A stretch of DNA of 64,000 nucleotides, from NCBI RefSeq assembly GCF_001051235.1, contig NZ_CBTJ020000111.1, forward strand, positions 54,837 through 118,836, given 5' to 3'. The notes under the pieces are model-generated. The model was given only the letters and a program-made list of their open reading frames with translations. It had not been told where the DNA came from and ran no database searches. Positions within the stretch are counted from its first letter, which is position 1. Every line of letters begins with the position of its first letter. This document shows positions 8,177-16,566 of this stretch, one piece after another. This stretch comes from Candidatus Competibacter denitrificans Run_A_D11. Its GTDB lineage: Bacteria > Pseudomonadota > Gammaproteobacteria > Competibacterales > Competibacteraceae. Position numbers and translations under genes: made by a program.

Positions 8177-9613
8177 ATGCAATTATTGCAATACAAATCC
8201 CAGGCGGTGGCCAAGCCTTATTTCATCGCCGCGATTGGCTTGTTCGTGGGGCAGATTCTGTTCGGTCTGATCATGGGCCTGCAATACGTGATCGGCGATT
8301 TCATGTTTCCGGCCATTCCGTTCAACATCGCCCGCATGGTGCACACCAACCTGTTGATCGTTTGGTTGCTGTTCGGCTTCATGGGCGCGGCCTATTACCT
8401 GGTGCCGGAAGAATCGGAAACCGAGCTACACAGCCCTTTGTTGGCGCATCTGATGTTCTGGATTTTTCTGATCGCCGGGGCGCTGACCATCGTTGGTTAT
8501 CTCTCCGTGCCGTATGCGTCGCTGGCCGAGATGACCGGCAATAACCTGCTGGCGACGATGGGCCGCGAGTTTCTGGAGCAACCCTTACCCACCAAGCTCG
8601 GCATTGTCGTGGTGGCGCTGGCGTTTCTGTACAACATCGGCATGACGATTCTTAAAGGCCGTAAGACCGCCATCACCATCATCCTGTTGACCGGTCTGAT
8701 CGGTCTGGCGGGGTTCTTCCTGTTTGCGTTCTACAACCCGTCCAACCTGGTGAAAGACAAGTATTTCTGGTGGTGGGTGGTGCATCTGTGGGTTGAGGGC
8801 GTGTGGGAACTCATCATGGGCGCGATTCTCGGTTTCGTGCTGATCAAGATTACCGGCGTGGATCGGGAAGTGATCGAGAAATGGCTGTACGTCATCATCA
8901 CCCTGGCGCTGGTGACCGGGCTGGTCGGCACCGGCCACCATTATTACTGGATCGGTGCGCCAGGCTATTGGCAATGGTGGGGCGGCTTCTTCTCGGCATT
9001 GGAACCGTTGCCGTTCTTTGCGATGGTGGTGTTCTGCTTCAACATGGTCAACCGTCGCCGCCGCCAGCATCCCAACAAGGCTGCGACGCTGTGGGCGCTG
9101 GGTACGGCGGTGATGGCTTTCCTCGGCGCCGGTGTGTGGGGCTTTCTACACACGCTGGCCCCGGTCAACTACTACACCCACGGTACCCAGATCACCGCCG
9201 CGCACGGTCACATGGCCTTTTATGGCGCGTATGTGATGGTAGTGCTGACCATCATTTCTTACGCCATGCCGATTCTGCGGGGCCGCGAGGTGAACCCGGA
9301 GCGGGCGCAGGTGCTGGAAATGTGGGCGTTCTGGCTGATGACGGTTTCGATGGTGTTTATCACGCTGTTTTTGACCGCCGCCGGTATCCTGCAATCCTGG
9401 CTGCAACGAATCATTCCAAATCCGCAATCGTTTATGCAGGTGCAGGATCAGTTGCATATCTTTTACTGGCTGCGCGAACTGGCCGGGCTGGTGTTCCTGA
9501 TCGGGCTGGGCGTGTATCTGTATAGCTTCTTTGCCAAAGACAAACCGCAGACGGTCGAGGTCAGCGAACCGGCTCCGACGGCCACAGTGGCCAGCCAACC
9601 CGCCACCACTTGA
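8177..9613 (+). CDS. norB: Nitric oxide reductase, catalytic subunit
   Basis: A 478-residue, 12-helix heme-copper-family protein of the cytochrome-c-dependent type. Conserved histidines are in NIARMVHTNLL, WWWVVHLWVEGVWE (with the glutamates near the non-heme iron), GTGHHYYWIG (iron ligands) and AAHGHMAFYGAYV (heme ligands). It reduces 2 NO to N2O at the membrane. GAGGAAA lies 9 bases upstream of the ATG. A short Ala/Thr-rich C-terminal tail is unremarkable. A strong terminator follows, so norCB is a unit partly separate from norQ. Confidence 0.97.
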   Translation: MQLLQYKSQAVAKPYFIAAIGLFVGQILFGLIMGLQYVIGDFMFPAIPFNIARMVHTNLLIVWLLFGFMGAAYYLVPEESETELHSPLLAHLMFWIFLIAGALTIVGYLSVPYASLAEMTGNNLLATMGREFLEQPLPTKLGIVVVALAFLYNIGMTILKGRKTAITIILLTGLIGLAGFFLFAFYNPSNLVKDKYFWWWVVHLWVEGVWELIMGAILGFVLIKITGVDREVIEKWLYVIITLALVTGLVGTGHHYYWIGAPGYWQWWGGFFSALEPLPFFAMVVFCFNMVNRRRRQHPNKAATLWALGTAVMAFLGAGVWGFLHTLAPVNYYTHGTQITAAHGHMAFYGAYVMVVLTIISYAMPILRGREVNPERAQVLEMWAFWLMTVSMVFITLFLTAAGILQSWLQRIIPNPQSFMQVQDQLHIFYWLRELAGLVFLIGLGVYLYSFFAKDKPQTVEVSEPAPTATVASQPATT

Positions 9614-9627
9614 TTTGCGGCCACGCC

Positions 9628-9665
9628 CCAGCGTCGCGGTTCTCCTTCGCGGCGCTGGTTTTTTT
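9628..9665 (+). terminator. Rho-independent terminator after norB
   Basis: CCAGCGTCGCG (9628-9638) pairs with CGCGGCGCTGG (9648-9658) with one T-G pair, and seven T follow. It sits between norB and norQ, so norQ and downstream genes are expressed by read-through or from a separate promoter. Confidence 0.85.
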
Positions 9666-9691
9666 GATGGTGCTGTTTGGTCGCTAAACCC

Positions 9692-10501
9692 ATGCCAAGC
9701 TCTGCCAAATCCCCAGCCGCTGCTGCCGTCCCTTACTACCAACCATTCGGGGATGAGTGCGCGATTTTCGAAGCGGCCTGGCGTAACCGCTTGCCGCTGT
9801 TGATCAAGGGGCCGACCGGCTGCGGCAAGACCCGCTTCATCGCCCACATGGCCGCGCAGCTGGGTTTGCCGCTGCATACCGTGGCCTGTCACGATGATCT
9901 ATCCGCTGCTGATCTGGTCGGGCGGCACTTATTGCAGGGTGGCGCAACGGTCTGGTGCGATGGGCCGCTGACCCGTGCGGTGCGCGAGGGCGGTATCTGC
10001 TATCTGGATGAGGTGGTGGAAGCGCGCAAGGATACCACCGTGGTGCTGCATCCCCTGGCTGACGACCGGCGGGTATTGCCCATCGAGCGCACTGGCGAAC
10101 TGTTAGCGGCGCCACCCGCTTTCATGCTGGTGGTGTCTTACAACCCCGGCTATCAGAACCTACTAAAAAGTCTGAAACCTTCGACCCGGCAACGCTTTCT
10201 GGCGCTGCGTTTCGATTTCCCCAGCCCGGAACGGGAACGGGCCATCGTCATCGGCGAAACCGGCTGCGATCCGGCTATTGCCAGCCAACTGGTCAAACTC
10301 GCCCATTCCTTCCGCGCCTTGAAGGACCACGATCTGGACGAGGTACCCAGCACCCGCCTGCTGGTTTATGCCGCCCAACTGATTCACGGCGGCATGGATC
10401 AAATCACCGCCTGCCGCGTGGCGCTGGTGGAGGCGCTGACCGACGACGAACCGACCGCCGCCGCGCTGCTCGAAGTGGTCAACGCCAGCTTTGTTGGATA
10501 A
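9692..10501 (+). CDS. norQ: NorQ, MoxR-type AAA+ ATPase
   Basis: A 269-residue MoxR-family ATPase. The Walker A motif GPTGCGKT is at residues 40-47 and a Walker B-like segment is in GGICYLDEVVEARKD. NorQ works with NorD to insert the non-heme iron into NorB. The ATG at 9692 is chosen; a TTG at 9677 extends the frame by five codons. The terminator upstream means it may have its own promoter. It is spaced nine bases from the next gene. Confidence 0.93.
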   Translation: MPSSAKSPAAAAVPYYQPFGDECAIFEAAWRNRLPLLIKGPTGCGKTRFIAHMAAQLGLPLHTVACHDDLSAADLVGRHLLQGGATVWCDGPLTRAVREGGICYLDEVVEARKDTTVVLHPLADDRRVLPIERTGELLAAPPAFMLVVSYNPGYQNLLKSLKPSTRQRFLALRFDFPSPERERAIVIGETGCDPAIASQLVKLAHSFRALKDHDLDEVPSTRLLVYAAQLIHGGMDQITACRVALVEALTDDEPTAAALLEVVNASFVG

Positions 10502-10510
10502 GACACCTTC

Positions 10511-11473
10511 ATGACCTCCTTTCAGCGCAAGCGGATTTTTTATCAGGGCGGATTCTTTATCTTGTTCATATTCGCCCCGATTTTCGATCTGCTGCGCTTT
10601 GATCTGATCGCGGGCCATTTAATCGTGTTCGGGCAGCCGTGGACGCTAGGCCTGGACGACTATCTAGCCGGAAAAATTGATAACGCCCAGATGAGTCTCA
10701 ATATTCTGTTGCGGGTCATCGTGCCGGCCTTGTTGGTGGCCGCGACAGTGCTGGGTGTGGCTTGGCGCTGGGGGCGTTTGTATTGTGGCTGGCTGTGCCC
10801 GCATTTTTCGGTGGTGGAAACCATCAACCAATTGGTGCGCAAAGCCAGCGGCAAGCAAAGCATTTGGGATAAAAAACCGGGGCCAGCCTGGCATCCCGAC
10901 GGTACCCCGGCTCCCACCGACCGCCGCTATTGGCTGTTAAGCCTACCGTTCGCTCTGGCCTTTGCCTTCCTGTGGGCGGTGGCGCTGCTGACGTATCTGC
11001 TTCCCCCAGCGGAGGTCTACGGCAACTTGTTCAATGGCACGTTGACCCGTAATCAAGGATTATTCATCGGTGTCGGTACGGCGGCACTTTTTGCCGAATT
11101 CACCTTGGCCCGGCACTTGTTCTGCCGCTATGCCTGTGCGGTGGGAATGTTTCAAAGCCTGGCGTGGATGAGCAATCGTCGGGCGATGGTGGTGGGCTAT
11201 CAACGCGAACGCGCCCGCGATTGCGCCAGTTGTCCGTCGTTTTGCGATCATGTCTGCCCGATGCGCCTCAAGCCACGCACCATCAAGCGGCTGATGTTCG
11301 CCTGTACCCAATGCGGCCAGTGCATCGACGCCTGTCACAGCGTGCAGCGTAACAATCCAAACGGTAGCCTGCTCACCTGGATCGACGGTCAGAAAGCGTT
11401 ACAGGCGGATGGCTCACAAGGTTTGCTGGCGAGTGAATCCGCCGCTCAGAAATCCAGGGCAATCCCCCTGTGA
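10511..11473 (+). CDS. CcoG/RdxA-like polyferredoxin membrane protein in the nor cluster
   Basis: A 320-residue protein with about five membrane helices, paired CGWLCPH and CRYACAVG motifs typical of the NapH/CcoG group, and cytoplasmic 4Fe-4S motifs (CASCPSFCDHVCP; CTQCGQCIDACH). CcoG itself is a cupric reductase for cbb3-oxidase assembly. This shorter relative appears between norQ and norD in some proteobacteria and probably supplies electrons or metal for maturation of NorB. That function is inferred. The C-terminal Ig-like domain of true CcoG is absent. Confidence 0.8.
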   Translation: MTSFQRKRIFYQGGFFILFIFAPIFDLLRFDLIAGHLIVFGQPWTLGLDDYLAGKIDNAQMSLNILLRVIVPALLVAATVLGVAWRWGRLYCGWLCPHFSVVETINQLVRKASGKQSIWDKKPGPAWHPDGTPAPTDRRYWLLSLPFALAFAFLWAVALLTYLLPPAEVYGNLFNGTLTRNQGLFIGVGTAALFAEFTLARHLFCRYACAVGMFQSLAWMSNRRAMVVGYQRERARDCASCPSFCDHVCPMRLKPRTIKRLMFACTQCGQCIDACHSVQRNNPNGSLLTWIDGQKALQADGSQGLLASESAAQKSRAIPL

Positions 11474-11561
11474 ATCAGATTGCTTTGGATGTACGCCTCT
11501 GCTGGTTTGCTGAAATCCGATGAGGCCATTGCTCTCTTTACCATCCAGAAGGACTTACAAC

Positions 11562-11804
11562 ATGTTCAAGAAACTTTTATTCCCAGCCATGATTTTGTCG
11601 GTGTCCCTGGCGCAAGTCTCTTTCGCAGAAGATCAATGCAAAGAAGATAAGGATTGCAAAAATGGCGAGGTGTGCATATTGGCTTTGACCCCGCCGGTCT
11701 GCAAGCCGCCCCAGGCGGCGGGCGCGCCGTGCAAGCGCGATGTCGTGTGCGTTTCCAAGAAATGCGATATTCCCACTGGCAAGGAGGCCGGCATTTGCAA
11801 GTAA
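11562..11804 (+). CDS. Small secreted cysteine-rich protein
   Basis: An 80-residue protein. Residues 1-22 form a signal peptide (KK, hydrophobic core, cleavage near SFA-ED). The mature part has eight cysteines in two similar four-cysteine units: C-x5-C-x5-C-x8-C and C-x5-C-x4-C-x10-C. This suggests two disulfide-bonded modules in the periplasm. I do not recognise a family. GAAGGA lies about eight bases before the ATG at 11562; the frame opens at 11520 but that extension has no signal peptide logic. It sits between the CcoG-like gene and norD in the same direction, so a role in NO reductase assembly is possible but unproven. Confidence 0.7.
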   Translation: MFKKLLFPAMILSVSLAQVSFAEDQCKEDKDCKNGEVCILALTPPVCKPPQAAGAPCKRDVVCVSKKCDIPTGKEAGICK

Positions 11805-11853
11805 CAGCGGGCTTTTGAGTTTTTAAGATCGAGCACGCTTTGCCTGCTCAACG

Positions 11854-11882
11854 GGACGCCGGGGTTTTCAGCCCCGGCGTCC
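11854..11882 (+). terminator. Perfect GC-rich hairpin before norD
   Basis: GGACGCCGGGG (11854-11864) pairs perfectly with CCCCGGCGTCC (11872-11882), loop TTTTCAG. No T tract follows, so it may act as mRNA stabiliser or attenuator rather than a full terminator. It lies 54 bases before the norD start. Confidence 0.55.
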
Positions 11883-11935
11883 GTGATCCATCATGCTGAC
11901 TGCATTGCGGCCAGCCCTGCCAGGGGCCGATTCAC

Positions 11936-13768
11936 TTGGAAGAGCACGTCGGCGCACTGTGGCACCGCTTCATCACCCGCGCCGCGCAACAGCAGTATGC
12001 CGATGCGGCGGTTGCCCTGGCCGACATCGAGAAAACCGCTGGCCTGCTGTTTCGCGCCTTTGGCGGCGATCCTGGCTTGCGAGTGGCGGCAACCACCGCC
12101 CGGCGGCATGGCGCACGGCGTGGCTGGCTGGCGCGGATCGCCGGATCAGGCGAAAAAGCCGATTTTGCCAGCCGTGACGCAGAAACCTTGCAGTTGCCCG
12201 CCAGAATCGCGCTTTTCCCGTCGCGTGAATTGAATCGTGATCTCTATTTCTGGCTGATCGCCCTGGCGGCCACTCACGACGAGCTTGATCCTGATGCGCC
12301 CTGGTGGCAACAGAACCAGCAGGGAACGCTGATCGTTTTAGCAGACTATCCCGGCCTGCAAGTCCGCTACCGGCGGTTAGTCGCTGCCGCGCTGGCGTTG
12401 CGGATGGTGCCTGAACGGCTGCCAGCGGACGAAGCCGCGCAGGAAAACCTGTTGCGCCAGGCCCTGCATAAACCGGGCAGCGTACTGGAAATGCCCACCG
12501 CCCGGCGTCCGCCGCCACCGGTGCCGCTCTGGCTCTATCCAGTTCCCACTGTGGCCCCCGGACAAACGCCGCGTCGGGACAGCGAGGCGCACGCCGGGGC
12601 TGGTGCGCCGGCCGAACGCGACCGCCAGCGTCGTCGCGCCGAACGCAGCACGCTACCGGAACGGCAAAACAGCTTTCTGTCGCCGTTTCGCTCGGAAAGC
12701 CTGTTGTCCTGGGCCGAATACGTGCGGGTCAATCGCCCGACCGATGACGACCCGGCAGCGGATGCAGCCCGAACGGCGGATGAAATGGACGTTTTAAGCA
12801 TCACCCAGGACAGTTCCACCACCGCTTCACGGGTGCGCTTCGATCTCGATTTGCCCTCCGCCAGCCACGACGATTTACCGTTAGGGCCAGGCATTCAATG
12901 GCCGGAATGGGATTACCGTAAACAGACCTTGCTGGCGGATTACTGTTGCGTACAGGAAATGTTGGCTCGCCATGCCGCGCCGTGTGAGCTACCGCTGAGT
13001 TTGCACCGCGACGCGCGCCGGTTACGGCGGCAATTTGAAATTTTACGCCCCAGTCGCGGCTGGCGACGCGCGCAACCGGATGGTGAGGAATTGGACTTGG
13101 ATGCCTGCGTCCGCCATGCCGCCGATTGCGCGGGTCATGGCCAGCAGCACGAACAGGGCTGCTATCGGCAACTGGCCCGCCAGGAACGCGACCTGGCTTG
13201 TCTGCTGCTGGCCGATTTGTCGATGTCTACCGATGCCTGGGTCAACAACAAGGGCCGGGTCATTGAGGTGATCCGCGACAGCTTGTTTCTGTTTGCCGAA
13301 GCGCTGGCCGTCACCGGCGACCGCTTTGCTTTATACGGTTTTTCTTCGCGTAAGCGCCAGCATGTGCGCTTGCATCGCATCAAGACCTTCGGGGAACGCT
13401 ACACCTCTTCGATTCGCGGCCGCATCAACGCCATCAAGCCGGGCTATTACACCCGCATGGGTGCCGCTGTGCGCCATGCGACGGCCCTGCTGGGGCAACA
13501 AATCGCCAGCCGTCGCCTGTTGTTGCTACTCACCGACGGTAAACCGAACGACCTGGATCATTACGAGGGGCGTTATGGGATCGAGGATACGCGAATGGCA
13601 TTGTTGGAAGCCCGCCGCAAGGGGCTGCATCCATTTTGCGTGACCATTGATCAGGAGGCCGACGATTATCTGCCGTATTTGTTTGGTAAAGATGGCTTCG
13701 TGTTGATCCGCCATCCCGAAGATTTACCGCGTCAGTTGGTGCGGCTGTATAACCGCCTGACCGTTTAA
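11936..13768 (+). CDS. norD: NorD, von Willebrand factor A protein for NO reductase activation
   Basis: A 610-residue protein with a C-terminal VWA domain; the metal-adhesion motif is in LLADLSMSTDAW (DxSxS), followed by LLLLTDGKPND. It partners the NorQ ATPase. The start is a TTG: it has CAGGGG nine bases upstream and gives the family N-terminus (EEHVGALWHRFITRAAQQQY), while the only upstream ATG (11893) is in another frame. The frame stays open back to about 11900 without another usable start. The middle region (190-290) is Pro/Arg-rich and variable, as usual for NorD. Confidence 0.92.
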   Translation: MEEHVGALWHRFITRAAQQQYADAAVALADIEKTAGLLFRAFGGDPGLRVAATTARRHGARRGWLARIAGSGEKADFASRDAETLQLPARIALFPSRELNRDLYFWLIALAATHDELDPDAPWWQQNQQGTLIVLADYPGLQVRYRRLVAAALALRMVPERLPADEAAQENLLRQALHKPGSVLEMPTARRPPPPVPLWLYPVPTVAPGQTPRRDSEAHAGAGAPAERDRQRRRAERSTLPERQNSFLSPFRSESLLSWAEYVRVNRPTDDDPAADAARTADEMDVLSITQDSSTTASRVRFDLDLPSASHDDLPLGPGIQWPEWDYRKQTLLADYCCVQEMLARHAAPCELPLSLHRDARRLRRQFEILRPSRGWRRAQPDGEELDLDACVRHAADCAGHGQQHEQGCYRQLARQERDLACLLLADLSMSTDAWVNNKGRVIEVIRDSLFLFAEALAVTGDRFALYGFSSRKRQHVRLHRIKTFGERYTSSIRGRINAIKPGYYTRMGAAVRHATALLGQQIASRRLLLLLTDGKPNDLDHYEGRYGIEDTRMALLEARRKGLHPFCVTIDQEADDYLPYLFGKDGFVLIRHPEDLPRQLVRLYNRLTV

Positions 13769-13773
13769 GCCAG

Positions 13774-13799
13774 GCTGGTAGATTTTGGCCAGCTTTTTT
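13774..13799 (+). terminator. Rho-independent terminator after norD
   Basis: GCTGG (13774-13778) pairs with CCAGC (13789-13793) and six T follow directly. It begins six bases after the norD stop. Confidence 0.7.
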
Positions 13800-13810
13800 A
13801 GCCCCCATAA

Positions 13811-13902
13811 AGCGAAACCGGCCGTCCCAAGAGATTAAATTTTAAGGTCTCTTGGTACGGTCGGTCATTACCAAACCCATAATTTTCATACCCCGTTTCG
13901 CT
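13811..13902. repeat. Nested inverted repeats downstream of norD
   Basis: An inner near-palindrome pairs GGCCGTCCCAAGAGA (13820-13834) with TCTCTTGGTACGGTC (13848-13862) at 13 of 15 positions around an AT-rich 13-base loop. An outer pair, AGCGAAAC (13811-13818) and GTTTCGCT (13895-13902), encloses it. The function is unknown. It may be a bidirectional terminator for the convergent nor and nos transcripts or part of a small mobile element. Confidence 0.5.
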
Positions 13903-13920
13903 ATCGTAAATACATCCTTG

Positions 13921-14064
13921 TAGTGCCGTGATAGGCTCTTGGAGGGATATCGCTATCCGATTATTGCCATAAGCACACCGAGCCTATTGAAAGGAACAGG
14001 TGAGGCTATCCGTTTCCATTCTCCCTTTACCTCACCCCGTCGTCTGATGCCTATCCCGGCACTA
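13921..14064. repeat. TA-flanked inverted-repeat element (MITE-like or structured RNA)
   Basis: TAGTGCCGTGATAGGC (13921-13936) pairs with GCCTATCCCGGCACTA (14049-14064) at 15 of 16 positions. Both ends carry TA, as left by IS630/mariner-type insertion. Inside are a tight stem-loop GGATA-TCGC-TATCC (13945-13958) and a GGTGAGG/CCTCACC pair (13999-14005, 14030-14036). No open frame is present. I cannot match it to a known RNA family; a non-autonomous mobile element and a structured RNA are both possible. Confidence 0.45.
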
Positions 14065-14282
14065 TAGACTGAGCGAAAATCATGCCAATGGAGTGGATAA
14101 GTCTAAGTTTTATAAAACCTTATTAAAATCATGCTATAAATTTTTATGGGGGTATTTTTTCTGGTAAAAACCGTGTAACTAAAGCAGTAATTGTTTCAGA
14201 ATGAAACGAAGCGAGCTTTAATGCTATTCATTTTGAAACATTTTAATAACTTTGCGTTTTAGTAGGTCAATATTTTCTATTG
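14065..14282. other. AT-rich convergent spacer between the inverted-repeat element and nosL
   Basis: With the two elements before it, this completes a 514-base stretch without genes between norD and nosL, which converge. It is much AT-richer than its surroundings and contains a palindromic AAGTTTTATAAAACCTT (about 14105-14121) plus the hairpin listed separately. I see no coding frame with family features. Confidence 0.5.
14193..14239 (-). terminator. Hairpin downstream of nosL
   Basis: GTTTCAGAATGAA (14193-14205) pairs with TTCATTTTGAAAC (14227-14239) over 13 positions with one G-T pair. It lies 44 bases past the nosL stop. It lacks a clear T tract, so it may be a 3'-end processing hairpin rather than an intrinsic terminator. 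Confidence 0.45.
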
Positions 14283-14825
14283 TTACATCCGTTCGTCATG
14301 CAGAACGCCACCATCAAGTGTCACTGTTTCAGGTCGTACTTGATCAAAACGTAACATTTGACCACCGTACTGCTTGATGAATTCCCTGGCATCTTCTTCT
14401 CTGGCAAATGATCCCAACGTTGGCCCCATCGAACCGGCGCGTCGGCTTCCCGTCACATAGAACGCGGTTTTAGCATCGATCCAATAGCCTTGCGGCCTGG
14501 TCCAGTCGGCCTTACCCATATCCTGCGTGTAGAGCGCTACTACCCGTTTTTTTTGTTCCGGCTCCAGGTAGATCGCAAACATTTCCATGGTGTCGCAGAA
14601 AAAATCCGGCTCACCCTGATCGTAATGAATCTGCGCCTTTGGCCCCGGATAATCCTGCAACAGCATTCCATCCAGTGAGCAAAAAGTCCCTGCGGTGATT
14701 TCCTGTGCGTTGGGTTTGATGTCCTCACCGCAACCCGCCAGCCCCAGGATACCGCTGATCAGCACCACAGACAGCGACCGGTGAGTCAGGCAAGTCAGGC
14801 GCCACGCGAGGCTTTCACGCTTCAT
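14283..14825 (-). CDS. nosL: NosL copper-chaperone lipoprotein
   Basis: A 180-residue lipoprotein; the lipobox LAGC puts the lipidated cysteine at residue 32. NosL delivers copper(I) to NosZ. Conserved segments are visible: CSLDGMLL (the copper-binding Cys/Met region, here C-x3-GM), RPQGYWIDAKTAFYV and GPTLGSFAREEDAREF. The start at 14825 overlaps the nosY stop as ATGA and gives a proper signal peptide; a longer frame from 14867 has no such logic. It is the last gene of the nos run. Confidence 0.9.
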   Translation of the reverse strand: MKRESLAWRLTCLTHRSLSVVLISGILGLAGCGEDIKPNAQEITAGTFCSLDGMLLQDYPGPKAQIHYDQGEPDFFCDTMEMFAIYLEPEQKKRVVALYTQDMGKADWTRPQGYWIDAKTAFYVTGSRRAGSMGPTLGSFAREEDAREFIKQYGGQMLRFDQVRPETVTLDGGVLHDERM

Positions 14826-15649
14826 TTGAACCTCCACACCGCTACGCCGAGTGGCGCGACAATCCACAACACCATCGCGCTGCCCAGCATCCAGGGACTC
14901 GCCAGCGCCGCCGGCAGCACGGTCGCCAATCCATATAAATCCCGCACTTCCTTGAAACCGAACACATTGAGAATGCGGAAAATATCGGCTGGATTCAGGT
15001 AGAGCAGAACGGGAAAGAAGCTCAGGCTAAAGCGCTTTTCAGCCAGAACGAGGAGACCGAGCAGCAGCAGGTCATAGACCAGCACCAGGAAAAACCACAG
15101 GCCGATAGCGACCCCGCTGGCGCGCATCCGGTCGCTGGCCATGACCGACACCAGAATGGCGATGCTCAGAAACGCCATCCCCAGCAACAGGGCGCTCAGC
15201 ATGAAGCCGGCGTAGTGATAGAGCGCGGTCGCGCCGAGTTGATAGGACAGCAGCACACCGGCCAGGCCAAAGCCCGCCAGGGTGGAAAAGGACAACGCGC
15301 CCGCCAGCCCCAGAAATTTGCCGATCAGCAGTTCAAAGCGGGTGATCGGCAAGGACAGCAGCAGTTCCAGTGAGCCGCGCTCCCGCTCGCCGACGATGGC
15401 GTCATAGCCCAGAATCAGGGCAATCAGCGGCACCAGATAAATCACCAGGCTGACCAGACTGGCGATGGTGACATCCATGCCGCGAAAGCCGACTGCGCCC
15501 TGTTGGGCCGCGCCAAAATAGGCAATCACCAGCGCGAACACGGTAAAAATCACCGCCACCGCCAACACCCAGCGATTGCGGATGCGATCCCAGAATTCCT
15601 TGCCCGCGATCACGCTGATTGGTTTGAATTCGATAGCAATTTTTTTCAT
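14822..15649 (-). CDS. nosY: NosY, ABC transporter permease for nitrous oxide reductase maturation
   Basis: A 275-residue ABC-2 type permease with six helices. The GERERGSLELLLSLPITR segment is the typical cytoplasmic coupling region of the family. With NosF and NosD it forms the transporter that supports sulfur or copper delivery for the CuZ cluster of NosZ. Its start abuts the stop of nosF, and its own stop overlaps the nosL start. Confidence 0.93.
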   Translation of the reverse strand: MKKIAIEFKPISVIAGKEFWDRIRNRWVLAVAVIFTVFALVIAYFGAAQQGAVGFRGMDVTIASLVSLVIYLVPLIALILGYDAIVGERERGSLELLLSLPITRFELLIGKFLGLAGALSFSTLAGFGLAGVLLSYQLGATALYHYAGFMLSALLLGMAFLSIAILVSVMASDRMRASGVAIGLWFFLVLVYDLLLLGLLVLAEKRFSLSFFPVLLYLNPADIFRILNVFGFKEVRDLYGLATVLPAALASPWMLGSAMVLWIVAPLGVAVWRFK

Positions 15650-16566
15650 CAGGCGGCGTCGCTGTAGCCGAGAAAGACATCTTCCAGCGAGGGTTCCCGG
15701 ATCTGCAAATCCACAACGGAATCCTCCAGATTTGTCAGCAGGTGCAAGAGCGCCATTTTGTGTTCACGCGGACAGCGGACGTGCGCCGTATCCTTATCAA
15801 GCTGCACGCTGGCTGCCGGTTGCCCGGCCAGCGCCCGCTGCAATGACTCACCCGCGCCGGGCGCTAGCGTCAGTTGGAAATCCAGCGGCAGATTGAGCGC
15901 TTCGCGCAATTCCGCCACCGTGCCCAACGCCTGCATCTTGCCGGTTTTCATCAAGGCCAGCCGGTCTACCCGCAATTGAATTTCGGCCAGAATGTGCGAA
16001 GACAGCAGCGCGGTCACGCCCTGTTCCCGTAACTCACGCAGCAGTTGGTAGAACTCACGGATGCCTTGCGGGTCGAGGCCGTTGGTCGGTTCGTCGAGAA
16101 ACAGCAGACGCGGCGAGCCAAGCAGGGCTTGAGCGAAACCGAGCCGCTGGCGCATTCCTTTGGAATAGCCGCGCACCCGTCGCCGCGCCGCATCGGCCAA
16201 TCCGACCTTCTCCAGCAAGGGCAGGCAGGACGCGAGGTCGGCGTTTTTCAGCCGGGCGAAAAACTGCATGATTTCCAGCCCGGACAGGTTGTCGTACAAC
16301 GCCAGGCTTTCCGGCAGATAACCGATGCGGCGGCGCACCTCGCGGAAAGCGTCGCCGCGCACCGGCTGGCCGTCGATGCGAATGTCGCCCCGGGTCGGCG
16401 GTAACAAGCCCAGCATCATTTTGAATAGGGTGGTTTTACCTGCGCCGTTATGGCCGATGAGGCCGAACAGTTCACCGGTGCGCACCGTCAAATCCACCCC
16501 GTCCACCGCACGAGTCGGGCCGAAGTGTTTGACCGCGCCCTGGATTTCAATCGCGTTGTATGCCAA
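15649..16566 (-). CDS. nosF: NosF, ABC transporter ATPase
   Basis: A 305-residue ATPase with Walker A GHNGAGKT (residues 38-45), signature YSKGMRQRLG, Walker B LLFLDEPTNGLDP and an H-loop SSHIL. The start is a TTG at 16566: TGGAG lies eight bases upstream, and the family N-terminus (AIEIQGAVKHFG) follows. It begins inside the last seven codons of nosD, a 20-base overlap that couples translation. Upstream in-frame ATG at 16656 would bury the gene deep in nosD and is less likely. Confidence 0.92.
   Translation of the reverse strand: MAYNAIEIQGAVKHFGPTRAVDGVDLTVRTGELFGLIGHNGAGKTTLFKMMLGLLPPTRGDIRIDGQPVRGDAFREVRRRIGYLPESLALYDNLSGLEIMQFFARLKNADLASCLPLLEKVGLADAARRRVRGYSKGMRQRLGFAQALLGSPRLLFLDEPTNGLDPQGIREFYQLLRELREQGVTALLSSHILAEIQLRVDRLALMKTGKMQALGTVAELREALNLPLDFQLTLAPGAGESLQRALAGQPAASVQLDKDTAHVRCPREHKMALLHLLTNLEDSVVDLQIREPSLEDVFLGYSDAA

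Noticed and set aside
11893..12233. ATG-started frames at 11883 and 11893 at the beginning of norD
   Set aside because: They are out of frame with the NorD protein; the TTG at 11936 gives the family N-terminus.
13921..14064. A cobalamin or c-di-GMP riboswitch in the inverted-repeat element
   Set aside because: The conserved core bases of either riboswitch are not seen, and no gene start lies downstream in a fitting direction.
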